Assembly: GCA_965227645.1 (NCBI GenBank)
Contig: OZ245773.1
Coordinates: 372,001 to 436,000, forward strand
Origin: Flavimaribacter sp024343425
Lineage (GTDB): Bacteria; Pseudomonadota; Alphaproteobacteria; Rhizobiales; Rhizobiaceae
DNA: 64,000 nt
Reading direction: 5' to 3'
Both the position numbers and the translations under genes were made by a program. Below, one piece after another: positions 41,334-49,833 of this stretch. The notes below the pieces were generated by a model. It made no database searches. It saw nothing but the letters and a program-made list of their open reading frames with translations, and was not told where the DNA came from. Positions within the stretch are counted from its first letter, which is position 1, and every line of letters starts with the position of its first letter.

Positions 41334-41965
41334 TGGCCGCGATCACGCTGTACGATTACGAACTCGACGAGCACTGTTACCGGGTTCGATTGCTGCTGAC
41401 GATGCTGGGCCTGGAATGGGCGCCGCACGCGATCGACATGGTGCCGGGCGAAGAGGAAAAGCAGCCTCCCATGCTTGCCCTGAACCCGCTTGGACGGCTG
41501 CCTGTCATGAGAGATGGCGATCTGGTCCTGCACGGAACGGAGGCGCTCCTCGCCTATCTGGCGCGCGCCTATGACGGCGCGAACACATGGTTGCCGAAAG
41601 ACGCCGCCGTTTTCGGTCGCGTCATGATGTGGCTCAATTTCTCGACCCTGGATCTCCAGCCGGCTTCGCAGGCGCGGGTGCAGGCCCTGTTCGGGACGAC
41701 CGGCGTAGACGCCTCGCTGAAAGAGGCGAGCCGGAATGCGTTCCGCATCATGGACGATCACATGACGAAGCGCGGCTATGAACACGGTGAGTGGTTCGTC
41801 GGCGATCATGTGACGCTTGCCGATCTCGCTCTCTTCCCGTCGTTTGCGCTCAGCCGCGATTTCGGAATCGACCACGACGAATTCCCGGCGCTTCGGCGAT
41901 GGATCAGGCGGTTCCGCAATCTTGAAAACTTCACCACCATGCCCGGCATTCCCGACTATCACTGA
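41333..41965 (+). CDS. GST-like protein, NdmE-like
   Basis: 210 residues. N-terminal thioredoxin-fold domain with LYDYELDEHCYRVRLLL, cis-proline motif LNPLGRLPV (N51-P57) and a glutathione-site position E70-A71 (usually E-S). The C-terminal helical domain has VGDHVTLADLALFPSF. The usual N-terminal catalytic serine is not obvious; C15 is near its place. NdmE, a GST-like protein, is needed structurally in the NdmC-NdmD complex. Overlap with the Rieske gene supports the same role here. A conventional glutathione transferase is the alternative. Confidence 0.82.
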   Translation: MAAITLYDYELDEHCYRVRLLLTMLGLEWAPHAIDMVPGEEEKQPPMLALNPLGRLPVMRDGDLVLHGTEALLAYLARAYDGANTWLPKDAAVFGRVMMWLNFSTLDLQPASQARVQALFGTTGVDASLKEASRNAFRIMDDHMTKRGYEHGEWFVGDHVTLADLALFPSFALSRDFGIDHDEFPALRRWIRRFRNLENFTTMPGIPDYH

Positions 41966-41983
41966 AGCAGGATATTTGTCGCG

Positions 41984-43786
41984 ATGAGCACCATTACACG
42001 ATTTTCAGTCGCCCCACTCTCCACCATGACCCGCAAGCTCGCCGATGTTGCGTTCGGTCGGCAGGAGCCGGACCTCGTGATCGGTGACGCACGGGTGCTC
42101 TCGACCTATTCCGAACGTATCCTGCCGGATAAGGAAATCTGGATCTCCGGCGGTCGGATCGCCGCCGTGCAGCCGAAGGGAACCTACAAGGGCGGCGGCG
42201 CAAAGATCTACGACGCCGCCGGCGGCATCATCGCTCCGGGGCTGGTGGACCCGCATATCCATGTCGAGTCCAGCATGATTACGGCCTGCGCCTATGCGGA
42301 GGCGGCGCTTCTCAACGGCACGACGACGATCTTCTGCGACAGCCACGAGATCGGCAACGTGATGGACGTCGCGGGCGTCGAGGCGATGCTCGAGGATGCG
42401 CGCCAGGCGCCGCTTTCGATTTTCCTGACCGTTCCGAGCACCGTGCCGGCGACTTCGCCGGAACTCGAGACCGCCGGCGGCGACCTGACTCCGGACAAGA
42501 TCGCCGCGATCTTCGACAAATGGCCGGAGGCCGTGGCGCTCGGCGAAAAGATGGACTTTGTGCCGGTGGCGATGAGCGATGAACGCAGCCACGCCATCAT
42601 TGCCGCGGCGCTGGAGCGCGGCCGGCCGGTCTGCGGCCATATCTACGGGCGCCAGTTCGTCGCGGCCTACGCCGCCGCCGGCGTGACCGACACGCATGAG
42701 GCGATCGATCGCGAGATCGCCGACGACCTGCTGGAAGCCGGCATATGGCTGTTCCTGCGGGGCGGTCCGCCGACGACGCCCTGGCACAGCCTGCCGGAAG
42801 CCATCAAGACGATCACCGAACTCGGCGCGTCGCACAAGCGGGTTTGCGTCTGCACAGACGATCGCGACGCAGACGACCTGCTGATCTTCGGCCAGGACTG
42901 GGTGACGCGGCAGGCAGTCAAAGCCGGCATGACTAGGGAACAGGCCTGGTCGATGGGATCGCTGCACGGCGCGACGCGCTACGGCATGGAAAACGAGTTC
43001 GGCGGCATGGGCGGCGGCCGGCGCGCCGACGTCGTGCTGCTGACCGACGATCTGGAGCCGGTGAACACCTGGTACGGCGGCGAGCTCATGGTTGAAAACA
43101 AGGCGATCACGCCGATGCTCGACGAGGCGTTGTCGAACCCTTACCGCTATCCGGAGGCGGCCTATCACACGGTCAAGCTGCCGGCTGAAATCACGCTTGC
43201 TCCGGAGTTGCCGACGGAGAAGGTGACCGCGCACGCAATCCGGACCGAATTGCCGGGCATCGAACTTGGACATGTGAAGATAACACTGGATCCGGCCAAT
43301 GACTGGCAGTCGCATTTCGACCGGCATGATCTCTGCTTCGTCAGTGTGATCGAGCGGCACGGCAAATCAAACGGCAACATCTCGCGCGGCCTGCTCAACA
43401 ATTTCGGTCTGAAGCAGGGCGCCGTTGCATCCTCCGTCGGTCACGACAGCCACAATATCATTATCGCCGGCACCAATGAGGCCGACATGCAGGTGGCGCT
43501 CCGGGCGATTGAAGATCATCAGGGCGGGGTCTGCGTGGTCGCCGACGGTGAGGTCAAGGCGATGCTGCCGCTGCCGATCGCCGGCCTGCTTTCCGACAAG
43601 CGCGTGGGCGAGGTCGCCGAGGAGGTCAAGGCGCTGAAGGTCGAATGGGAAAAGGCCGGCTGCACAATCGCCTATATGGGCTTCAACCTCATTCCGCTTT
43701 CGGTCATTCCCGAAATCAGGATTACCGATATGGGACTGGTGCTCGTGCCTGAAATGGAAACCGTGCCTCTATTCGAGACCGCATGA
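41984..43786 (+). CDS. ade: Adenine deaminase
   Basis: 600 residues, full length for the Ade family. Metal sites VDPHIHVESSM and FCDSHEIGNVMDVAG; mid-protein VCVCTDDRDADDLL. The C-terminal Ade domain has GVASSVGHDSHNIIIAGTNEADM-like sequence (AVASSVGHDSHN). It hydrolyses adenine to hypoxanthine and ammonia. It lies 18 bp after the GST gene and overlaps the LysR gene, so it belongs to the purine operon. Hypoxanthine could be oxidised by the xanthine-dehydrogenase-like enzyme downstream. Confidence 0.88.
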   Translation: MSTITRFSVAPLSTMTRKLADVAFGRQEPDLVIGDARVLSTYSERILPDKEIWISGGRIAAVQPKGTYKGGGAKIYDAAGGIIAPGLVDPHIHVESSMITACAYAEAALLNGTTTIFCDSHEIGNVMDVAGVEAMLEDARQAPLSIFLTVPSTVPATSPELETAGGDLTPDKIAAIFDKWPEAVALGEKMDFVPVAMSDERSHAIIAAALERGRPVCGHIYGRQFVAAYAAAGVTDTHEAIDREIADDLLEAGIWLFLRGGPPTTPWHSLPEAIKTITELGASHKRVCVCTDDRDADDLLIFGQDWVTRQAVKAGMTREQAWSMGSLHGATRYGMENEFGGMGGGRRADVVLLTDDLEPVNTWYGGELMVENKAITPMLDEALSNPYRYPEAAYHTVKLPAEITLAPELPTEKVTAHAIRTELPGIELGHVKITLDPANDWQSHFDRHDLCFVSVIERHGKSNGNISRGLLNNFGLKQGAVASSVGHDSHNIIIAGTNEADMQVALRAIEDHQGGVCVVADGEVKAMLPLPIAGLLSDKRVGEVAEEVKALKVEWEKAGCTIAYMGFNLIPLSVIPEIRITDMGLVLVPEMETVPLFETA

Positions 43787-44736
43787 TGGAACCCTATCGC
43801 CTCGGGCTTGTCGCAACGCGGACCCACTACTTCCAGCTCGTCGCGAAGCTGGGGTCGATCCGTCAGGCAGCCCAGGCGATGAATGTCGCGCCTTCTTCCG
43901 TCAGCCGGATCATCCGGCAACTGGAAGAGGAACTGGGCACGCCGCTTTTTGAACGGGTGCGCCAGCGGCTGAAACTGACAAGCGCCGGCGAACTGCTGCT
44001 CTATCACGCCCGCATCAGCCTGTCCGAACTCGGCCGCGCGTGCAACGAAATCAACGAACTTCATGGCCTGCAACGCGGCACGGTCTCGATCAGCGTGGTG
44101 GAGAGCGTCGCGCGGGGCCAGATGCCGGCGGTTCTGGAGGAATTCTGGAAGCGCTATCCGGCCATCGTGGTGGACATAAAGGTCACAGGGTCTCAGCAGG
44201 CGGCGGACGCCGTGCACGAAGGCGATTGCGATCTCGCCGTCGCCTTCGACGTGAATACGCCGCGTTCGATCCGGCGCATCGCGAGCGCCTCACTGCCGTT
44301 GGGCGTGGTCGCATTGCCCGGCAGCCGATTCGCCGGCCGGCGGAGCCTGAAGCTGTTCGACCTGTCCGGCGAGCGCGTCATCCTATCCGATTCCAGCCTC
44401 ATGCTGGGCGCCTCCGTCGAGGAGGCCTTCAGCCAGACCCTGATCGACCTGACGCGCCGGTCGCGCACAAATTCCATCGAACTGATGGTGGAGCTCGCGC
44501 GCCGCAATCTCGGCACGGTGTTGCAGACGCAGATCGGCGTCGAGGAGGAAATCCGCAACGGGACGCTGATTTTCGTGCCCTTGCGCGATCCAAAGGTTCC
44601 GACCCGCAAGCTGATGCTGCTGTCGCGATCCGAACGCGAGATGTCGGACGCCGCGGCGGCCCTCGGCAGATTGCTGGCGCAATCCATCGAGCGTTCCGTG
44701 AATTCGACGCCGGCGCTGGCGGAGGCCGCGGGCTGA
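43783..44736 (+). CDS. LysR-family transcriptional regulator
   Basis: 317 residues. An N-terminal winged HTH (about 12-70) with GSIRQAAQAMNVAPSSVSRIIRQLEEELG and TPLFER (split by eye), then a periplasmic-binding-protein-like effector domain. The start overlaps the ade stop (ATGATG). It is embedded in the purine operon and probably activates it in response to a purine metabolite; the dyad at 40201-40230 is a candidate target. A weak promoter region for the decarboxylase genes may lie in the 100-bp gap after it. Confidence 0.9.
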   Translation: MMEPYRLGLVATRTHYFQLVAKLGSIRQAAQAMNVAPSSVSRIIRQLEEELGTPLFERVRQRLKLTSAGELLLYHARISLSELGRACNEINELHGLQRGTVSISVVESVARGQMPAVLEEFWKRYPAIVVDIKVTGSQQAADAVHEGDCDLAVAFDVNTPRSIRRIASASLPLGVVALPGSRFAGRRSLKLFDLSGERVILSDSSLMLGASVEEAFSQTLIDLTRRSRTNSIELMVELARRNLGTVLQTQIGVEEEIRNGTLIFVPLRDPKVPTRKLMLLSRSEREMSDAAAALGRLLAQSIERSVNSTPALAEAAG

Positions 44737-44836
44737 TGGTCAAGTTGTTGCCTTTTACGCAATTCATTGATCGGAAATCAGGCACTATTCCGAACAACTC
44801 GATTTTGCGATTTTCGGCCGACAACGAGGATTGCGC

Positions 44837-45337
44837 ATGAAGAAAACGGCTGTAGACGCGGTGATACGCGGACTGAAAAGGGCGGGAGTCAGCATCGTCT
44901 GCTACCTGCCCGACTCGCTTTTCAAGGAACTTTATCCGGCGCTTGACGCCGATCCGGACATTCGCACCATCCGGGTGACCAACGAGGGCGAGGGCGCGGC
45001 CATCTGCGGCGGCGTGTTTCTGTCCGGCAAGCGCGCGGCGCTGGTCATGGAGAATTCCGGACTGCGCGCCTCGGTCGAACCGCTTGCCCGCATGGGGCTG
45101 GGCGCCGGAATTCCGGTGATCATGCTGATGAGCTATCGCGGCGAACTGGGCGAAAACAACTGGTGGGCCATTCCCCACGGCATAACGATGGAGCCGGTGC
45201 TTAACGCCCTGCGCATACCCTACGACGTCGTGCGCGAGGAAGAGCGTATCGAGCAGGCCATCGTCAACGCCTACGAATGGTCCTATTCGGCCTATTACCA
45301 CTCGGCGGTGGCGCTCGGCGGCGAGGTGGTGCGATGA
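44837..45337 (+). CDS. ThDP-dependent decarboxylase, PYR-domain subunit (ComD-like)
   Basis: 166 residues from ATG 44837 (GAGGA upstream). It has the pyrimidine-binding half of a ThDP enzyme: VTNEGEGAAICGGVFLSGK contains the conserved catalytic glutamate that activates the cofactor, and MENSGLRASVEPLARMGL is typical of sulfopyruvate/phosphonopyruvate decarboxylase alpha subunits. The partner is encoded by the overlapping next gene. Its role in a purine cluster is not obvious; it may decarboxylate a 2-keto acid breakdown product. Confidence 0.82.
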   Translation: MKKTAVDAVIRGLKRAGVSIVCYLPDSLFKELYPALDADPDIRTIRVTNEGEGAAICGGVFLSGKRAALVMENSGLRASVEPLARMGLGAGIPVIMLMSYRGELGENNWWAIPHGITMEPVLNALRIPYDVVREEERIEQAIVNAYEWSYSAYYHSAVALGGEVVR

Positions 45338-45942
45338 AACGCTATGACTGCATGAAGGCGCTGTCCGCCCGGCTGAAAGACGAACTGGTGATCCTGTCGC
45401 TCGGGGCCAGCGTCGACGAATGGTACAACGCCGCGCCGCATATGCGCGCCGCCAGCCTGTTCCAGCAGCAGCTCGGTTGTGTGACGCCGGAAGCCTTTGG
45501 TCTGGCCGCCGGCCTTCCCCACCGCCGCATTGTCTCGCTCGACACCGACGGCGGCATGATGTTCAACCTCGGCATCCTCGCGACCCTCGGCAATGAACAG
45601 CCGAAAAACCTCTTCGTCGTCGTCTGGGACAATGAATGCTACCAGTCGATCGGCGGGCCGCCGACGCATACGGCCTCGGGCAGGGTCGATATCGCCGCGA
45701 TCGCCCGCGGCGCCGGCGTCGAGAACGCCTTCACCGCGCACACGCTTGAAGAATTCGACTCGCATTGCGCAGCGGGGCTCGCAGCCGATGTTCCTTACGT
45801 GGTGGTCGCCAAGGTCGCAGGCACGGTCGAACCGGACATCCGCCGCAAGCACTCGGACGGCCGCGAGGACAAGTACATTTTCGTGCGCCATGTCGAAGAG
45901 ACAGAAGGCGTGGTGATCATGGGTCCGAGCGAACACAACTAG
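45334..45942 (+). CDS. ThDP-dependent decarboxylase, PP-domain subunit (ComE-like)
   Basis: 202 residues from ATG 45334 (overlap ATGA with the alpha gene). It carries the diphosphate-binding half: LDTDGGMMFNLGILATLGNEQPKNLFVVVWDNECYQS (split by eye) has the GDG-like TDGG and the metal-binding N of DNE. Two-subunit PYR/PP enzymes of this type include sulfopyruvate decarboxylase. The substrate here is unknown. Confidence 0.82.
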   Translation: MKRYDCMKALSARLKDELVILSLGASVDEWYNAAPHMRAASLFQQQLGCVTPEAFGLAAGLPHRRIVSLDTDGGMMFNLGILATLGNEQPKNLFVVVWDNECYQSIGGPPTHTASGRVDIAAIARGAGVENAFTAHTLEEFDSHCAAGLAADVPYVVVAKVAGTVEPDIRRKHSDGREDKYIFVRHVEETEGVVIMGPSEHN

Positions 45943-45973
45943 AGGCGCTCAGCCGGGGAAACCTTAGCCAGAG

Positions 45974-47587
45974 ATGACAGCAGGCACGACCATACCGAAA
46001 CGACCGCTTCTGCCGGAATATGACTTCATCGTGGTCGGAGGCGGTTCCGGCGGTTCCGTGGTGGCGCGACGGCTCATCGACGGCAGCGACGCCACCGTGC
46101 TTTTGATCGAGGCCGGCGAGAGCGGCTTCGGCGTGCCCGAAATCGAAGATCCGGCGCGGTGGGTGCCGCTCGGTCGCAGCCAGTATGACTGGGGTTACAA
46201 CTACGCGCCGACGCCGCTCGTCAACAACCGGGTGATCGGCATTCCGCGCGGCAAGGTGCTGGGCGGCTCGAGCAGCATCAATGCGCTGATGTGGTATCGC
46301 GGGCATCCACGCGACTACGACGCCTGGGCGGAGGCCGGGGCCGAGGGCTGGAGCTTCGAAGACGTGCTGCCCTGGTTCCGCCGTTGCGAAGACTGGGAAG
46401 GCGGGGCGACCGACTATCGCGGCGCCGGCGGACCTTTGCGGATCGAGACGAGCCGCAGCCTGCATCCGGTCGCTCGCGGCATGATGGAGGGCGCTGCGGA
46501 ACTCGGCATTCCCGTGATCGATGATCCGAACGGCCCGGACAATGAGGGCGCGGCGCCGTCGAACTTCAACATAAGTTCGGGACGGCGGCACAGTTCCGCG
46601 GACGGCTATCTGAAGCCGATTCTCGATGAGGAGCGGCTGACGATCCTCACCGGTTCGCAGGCGATCGGGCTTCTTCTGGACGGAGCGCGCTGCGTCGGGG
46701 TGCGGCATACCGGTGCAGGCGGCGTATACGAGACTCGCGCCAGCGCCCATGTGGTGCTTGCGCTGGGCGCGATCGACACGCCGCGTCTCCTGATGATGTC
46801 CGGCATCGGCGATCCGGAAGAACTGCACCGGCTGCGCTTGCCGGTCAAATGCGCGCTGCCGGGCGTCGGACGCAATTTCCAGGACCACCCGCTGGTGCAG
46901 GCTTGCGTGTTTCGTTCGAAATCGCCGCTTGGTCCTGTGACCGACAATGGCGGCGGCACGATGCTCAACTGGAAATCACGGCCTGATCTGGCGCAGCCCG
47001 ATGTTCACGCCTTTCCGGTGCAGGGCAACAGCGCCGAACCGGCTCTGCGCGACCGCTACGATGCGGACGGGGACCTGTTTTCATTCGGCGCCGGGCTGAT
47101 GCATTCGAAGAGCCGGGGATATCTGCGCCTCTGGAGCGCGGAGCCGGACGGTCTGCTGGAAATCCAGCCGAATTTCCTGGCCGAACCCGACGATCTCGAA
47201 GCGCTGATTGTCGCCGTCGACACGATGATGGAGTTGTCGCAGACCAGCGCACTGGCGGAACTTTTCGGCGGTTACGCCATTCCCGACCGCCCGATGAACC
47301 GCAAGGAAACGATCGAGTTCATCCGCAATGGCTGCTCGACCTTTTTCCATTGCTGCGGCGCCTGCGCCATGGGCTCGGACGACATGGCGGTGGTGGATCC
47401 GCGACTGAACGTGCGCGGCCTGGACGGGCTTTCGATCGCCGACGCGTCCGTCATTCCGGTTATTCCCACCTGCAACACCCACGCCCCGGTCACCATGATC
47501 GGCGAGCGGGCCGCCAGTTTCATACTGTCGGAACATGGCGTCGGCGCACCGACTGAACAGGAGACGGCATGTCAGCAGACGAACTGA
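45974..47587 (+). CDS. GMC-family FAD oxidoreductase
   Basis: 537 residues. FAD Rossmann motif DFIVVGGGSGGSVVARRL (about 17-34), GMC signature GGSSSINALMWYRGHPRDYDAW, second signature GAIDTPRLLMMSGIG. C-terminal active-site segments FFHCCGACAMG and PTCNTHAPVTMIGERAA, where the usual NTNAP reads NTHAP. It oxidises an alcohol to aldehyde or acid. Its end overlaps the downstream amidohydrolase gene by 19 bp. Choline-dehydrogenase-like but the substrate is not assignable; an alcohol or N-hydroxymethyl product of the pathway is possible. Confidence 0.88.
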   Translation: MTAGTTIPKRPLLPEYDFIVVGGGSGGSVVARRLIDGSDATVLLIEAGESGFGVPEIEDPARWVPLGRSQYDWGYNYAPTPLVNNRVIGIPRGKVLGGSSSINALMWYRGHPRDYDAWAEAGAEGWSFEDVLPWFRRCEDWEGGATDYRGAGGPLRIETSRSLHPVARGMMEGAAELGIPVIDDPNGPDNEGAAPSNFNISSGRRHSSADGYLKPILDEERLTILTGSQAIGLLLDGARCVGVRHTGAGGVYETRASAHVVLALGAIDTPRLLMMSGIGDPEELHRLRLPVKCALPGVGRNFQDHPLVQACVFRSKSPLGPVTDNGGGTMLNWKSRPDLAQPDVHAFPVQGNSAEPALRDRYDADGDLFSFGAGLMHSKSRGYLRLWSAEPDGLLEIQPNFLAEPDDLEALIVAVDTMMELSQTSALAELFGGYAIPDRPMNRKETIEFIRNGCSTFFHCCGACAMGSDDMAVVDPRLNVRGLDGLSIADASVIPVIPTCNTHAPVTMIGERAASFILSEHGVGAPTEQETACQQTN

Positions 47588-48963
47588 TCCTATCCGGCAA
47601 CTACCTGCTGACGATGGATGACGACAACACGGTCATTACCGATGGCGCTGTTCTGGTGCGGGACGGACGGATCGAGGCCGTCGGCGCCCGCAAGGACCTG
47701 TCGGCGCGCCATCCTGACGTCGCCGTGAAGCATCTGCCCGACGCGCTCCTGATGCCGGGCATCGTCAACGCCCACGCCCATTCCGGCTTTCTTCGAGGCA
47801 CGGCGGAGCATCTGCCGGTCTGGGACTGGCTGACCCTGCACATCAACCCGATGCATCGCATGCTGCAGCCGCACGAGGCGGAGATCGCTTCTCGCCTCTG
47901 CTATGCGGAATCGGTGCTTGGCGGCACGACGACCGTCGTCGACATGTGGCGCTACATGGACGGCAGCGCCAGGGCCGCCGAGGCGATCGGCAACCGTCTC
48001 GTCGCCGTCCCCTATGTCGGCGAGCATCCGGATTACGACTATTTCGACACGCTGGACATGAACGAGGCGCTGATCGAGGAGTGGCATCGCAAGGCCGGCG
48101 GGCGCGTCAACGTCTGGGTCGGGCTGGAGCATCTCTTCTACGCGGATGAAGCCGGCCAGCAGCGGGCGATCGAGATGGCCAGGCGCCACGGCACAGGGTT
48201 TCACACCCATTGCAGCGAGGCCGATATCGAGGTCGCAGAATTCGAAAAACGCTATGGCAAACGGCCGATGTTCGCGCTCGAGGATCTCGGGTTCTTCGAG
48301 ACGCCCCGGGCGATGATCGCCCACGCGGTGTGGCTGGACGAGAGCGAAGTGGAGCTGATTTCGCAACGGCCGGTGTCGGTCGCCCACAATCCGGTCAGCA
48401 ACATGAAGCTTGCGAGCGGCATCGCGCCGATTTCGGACATGCTCGAAGCCGGGGTGCCGGTCGGGCTCGGAACCGACGGCGAAAAGGAAAACAACAATTT
48501 CGATATGTTCGAGGAAATGAAGGGCGCGTCGCTGCTCGGCAAGCTGAGGCATCGCGACGCCGCCGCCATGGACAGCTGGCAATGCCTGCGAATGGCGACG
48601 ATTCTGGGCGCGAAAGCAATCGGGCTCGACGGCGAGATCGGCTCGATCGAGACAGGCAAGCAGGCTGACATCATTGCGGTTCGCACCGATACGCCACGCA
48701 TGACGCCGCTTTTCGGCGAGGGCCCATATTTCAATCTCCAGCATAATCTCGTCCATGCGGTGCGCGGTGGCGACGTTTGTCTGACGATGGTCGACGGCCA
48801 GATACTCGTCGACGACGGAGAACTCAAAACCGGGGACATCTCCGCCATCATCGCGGATATACACCGCGTTGCGCCCGGTCTGTTCGAACGCCGCGCAGCG
48901 TGGCTTGCAGCCAATGCGGGCGGATCGAAACAATGGACCGAGGCCGGGCAGGAAGGGTCGTGA
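47569..48963 (+). CDS. Amidohydrolase, SAH/MTA deaminase-like (purine deaminase candidate)
   Basis: 464 residues, start ATG 47569 behind AGGAGA inside the GMC gene end. Metal motif GIVNAHAHSGFLRG, VGLEHLFYADEAG, FHTHCSEADIEV, AHAVWLDESEV, AHNPVSNMKLASGIAPI and the metal aspartate in GLGTDGEKENNNFDMFEEM (split by eye). This is the MTA/SAH/TRZ-type deaminase group acting on aminopurines and related rings. Directly followed by the second Rieske-less oxygenase gene, mirroring the deaminase-oxygenase pairing on the minus strand. Confidence 0.85.
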   Translation: MSADELILSGNYLLTMDDDNTVITDGAVLVRDGRIEAVGARKDLSARHPDVAVKHLPDALLMPGIVNAHAHSGFLRGTAEHLPVWDWLTLHINPMHRMLQPHEAEIASRLCYAESVLGGTTTVVDMWRYMDGSARAAEAIGNRLVAVPYVGEHPDYDYFDTLDMNEALIEEWHRKAGGRVNVWVGLEHLFYADEAGQQRAIEMARRHGTGFHTHCSEADIEVAEFEKRYGKRPMFALEDLGFFETPRAMIAHAVWLDESEVELISQRPVSVAHNPVSNMKLASGIAPISDMLEAGVPVGLGTDGEKENNNFDMFEEMKGASLLGKLRHRDAAAMDSWQCLRMATILGAKAIGLDGEIGSIETGKQADIIAVRTDTPRMTPLFGEGPYFNLQHNLVHAVRGGDVCLTMVDGQILVDDGELKTGDISAIIADIHRVAPGLFERRAAWLAANAGGSKQWTEAGQEGS

Positions 48964-48964
48964 C

Positions 48965-49828
48965 ATGACGAAGACCACGGACAGGGCGGTGCTCAACGAC
49001 TGGTATGCGGTGGAAACATTGGCGGAGCTGACTTCGAAGCCGATCCGCACCCGGCTTCTCGGACAGGATATCGAGTTATACCGCAACGAGGGCGGAACCC
49101 CGGTGATCCGCGAGGTCATGGAGGACGGTGAACACGGTCCGCCGCTTCCCGTTCGCGAGCGCTATGGCTGCGTCTTCACCACGCTTGGCGCGCCGAACAA
49201 GGACATCGTGGAGATCGAGGAATCGCATGAATCCGACCGTCGTTTCGTGCCCTGCGGCTGGGTGACGATGCGCGCCTCCGGTCTGAGAGTCGTCGAGAAT
49301 TTCCTCGACATGGCGCATTTTCCATTCGTCCACACGGACATTCTGGGCGCCGAGCCTCATACGGAAGTTCCTGTCTACAAGAGCGAAATCCGTCGCGACG
49401 TCGACGAGGTTTGGGCCACCAATTGCACGTTTTTCCAGCCGCGCATCGCGGCCACGGAAAGCGAAGGCGATTTCGTTCACCTGACCTATCGCGTCCCGTC
49501 GCCATTCACCGTGATGCTCTATCGGGTCTGCCCGACGGCGCCGGACCGGCTGGACGCCATCGCCCTGTTCATTCAGCCTATGGAAGAGGGTTACTGTCGC
49601 GCGCAGCCGGTGATGTATCTGGTTGACGACCAGTCATCGCACACCTCGATCCTGCATTTCGAGCAGGTGATATTCCTGCAGGACAGGATCATCGTGGAAA
49701 ACCAGCGGCCGTTGCTCCTGCCGCTCGAGCCGCGACGCGAGATCCCGACCCGCGCGGATTCCTCTTCCGTCGCCTATCGGCGCTGGCTGAAGGAAAAGGG
49801 CGTGCGTTTCGGAACCGTGAGGTCCTGA
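48965..49828 (+). CDS. NdmC-like Rieske-less non-heme iron oxygenase, paralogue 2
   Basis: 287 residues from ATG 48965 (GGAAGG upstream). Facial triad D115, H118, H123 in ENFLDMAHFPFVH, with D240 (LQDRIIVENQ). As in paralogue 1, the cluster-binding part of the Rieske domain is missing: RLLGQDIELYR leads, after a short segment, to YGCVFTTLGAPN. The two paralogues align over their whole length, with shared SGLRVVENFLD, HTDILGAEPHTEV, DEVWATNC and PTRADSSSVAYRRWL. The shared architecture argues that loss of the Rieske part is functional. It probably takes electrons from the 40596 Rieske protein. Confidence 0.83.
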   Translation: MTKTTDRAVLNDWYAVETLAELTSKPIRTRLLGQDIELYRNEGGTPVIREVMEDGEHGPPLPVRERYGCVFTTLGAPNKDIVEIEESHESDRRFVPCGWVTMRASGLRVVENFLDMAHFPFVHTDILGAEPHTEVPVYKSEIRRDVDEVWATNCTFFQPRIAATESEGDFVHLTYRVPSPFTVMLYRVCPTAPDRLDAIALFIQPMEEGYCRAQPVMYLVDDQSSHTSILHFEQVIFLQDRIIVENQRPLLLPLEPRREIPTRADSSSVAYRRWLKEKGVRFGTVRS

Positions 49829-49833
49829 ACCGC

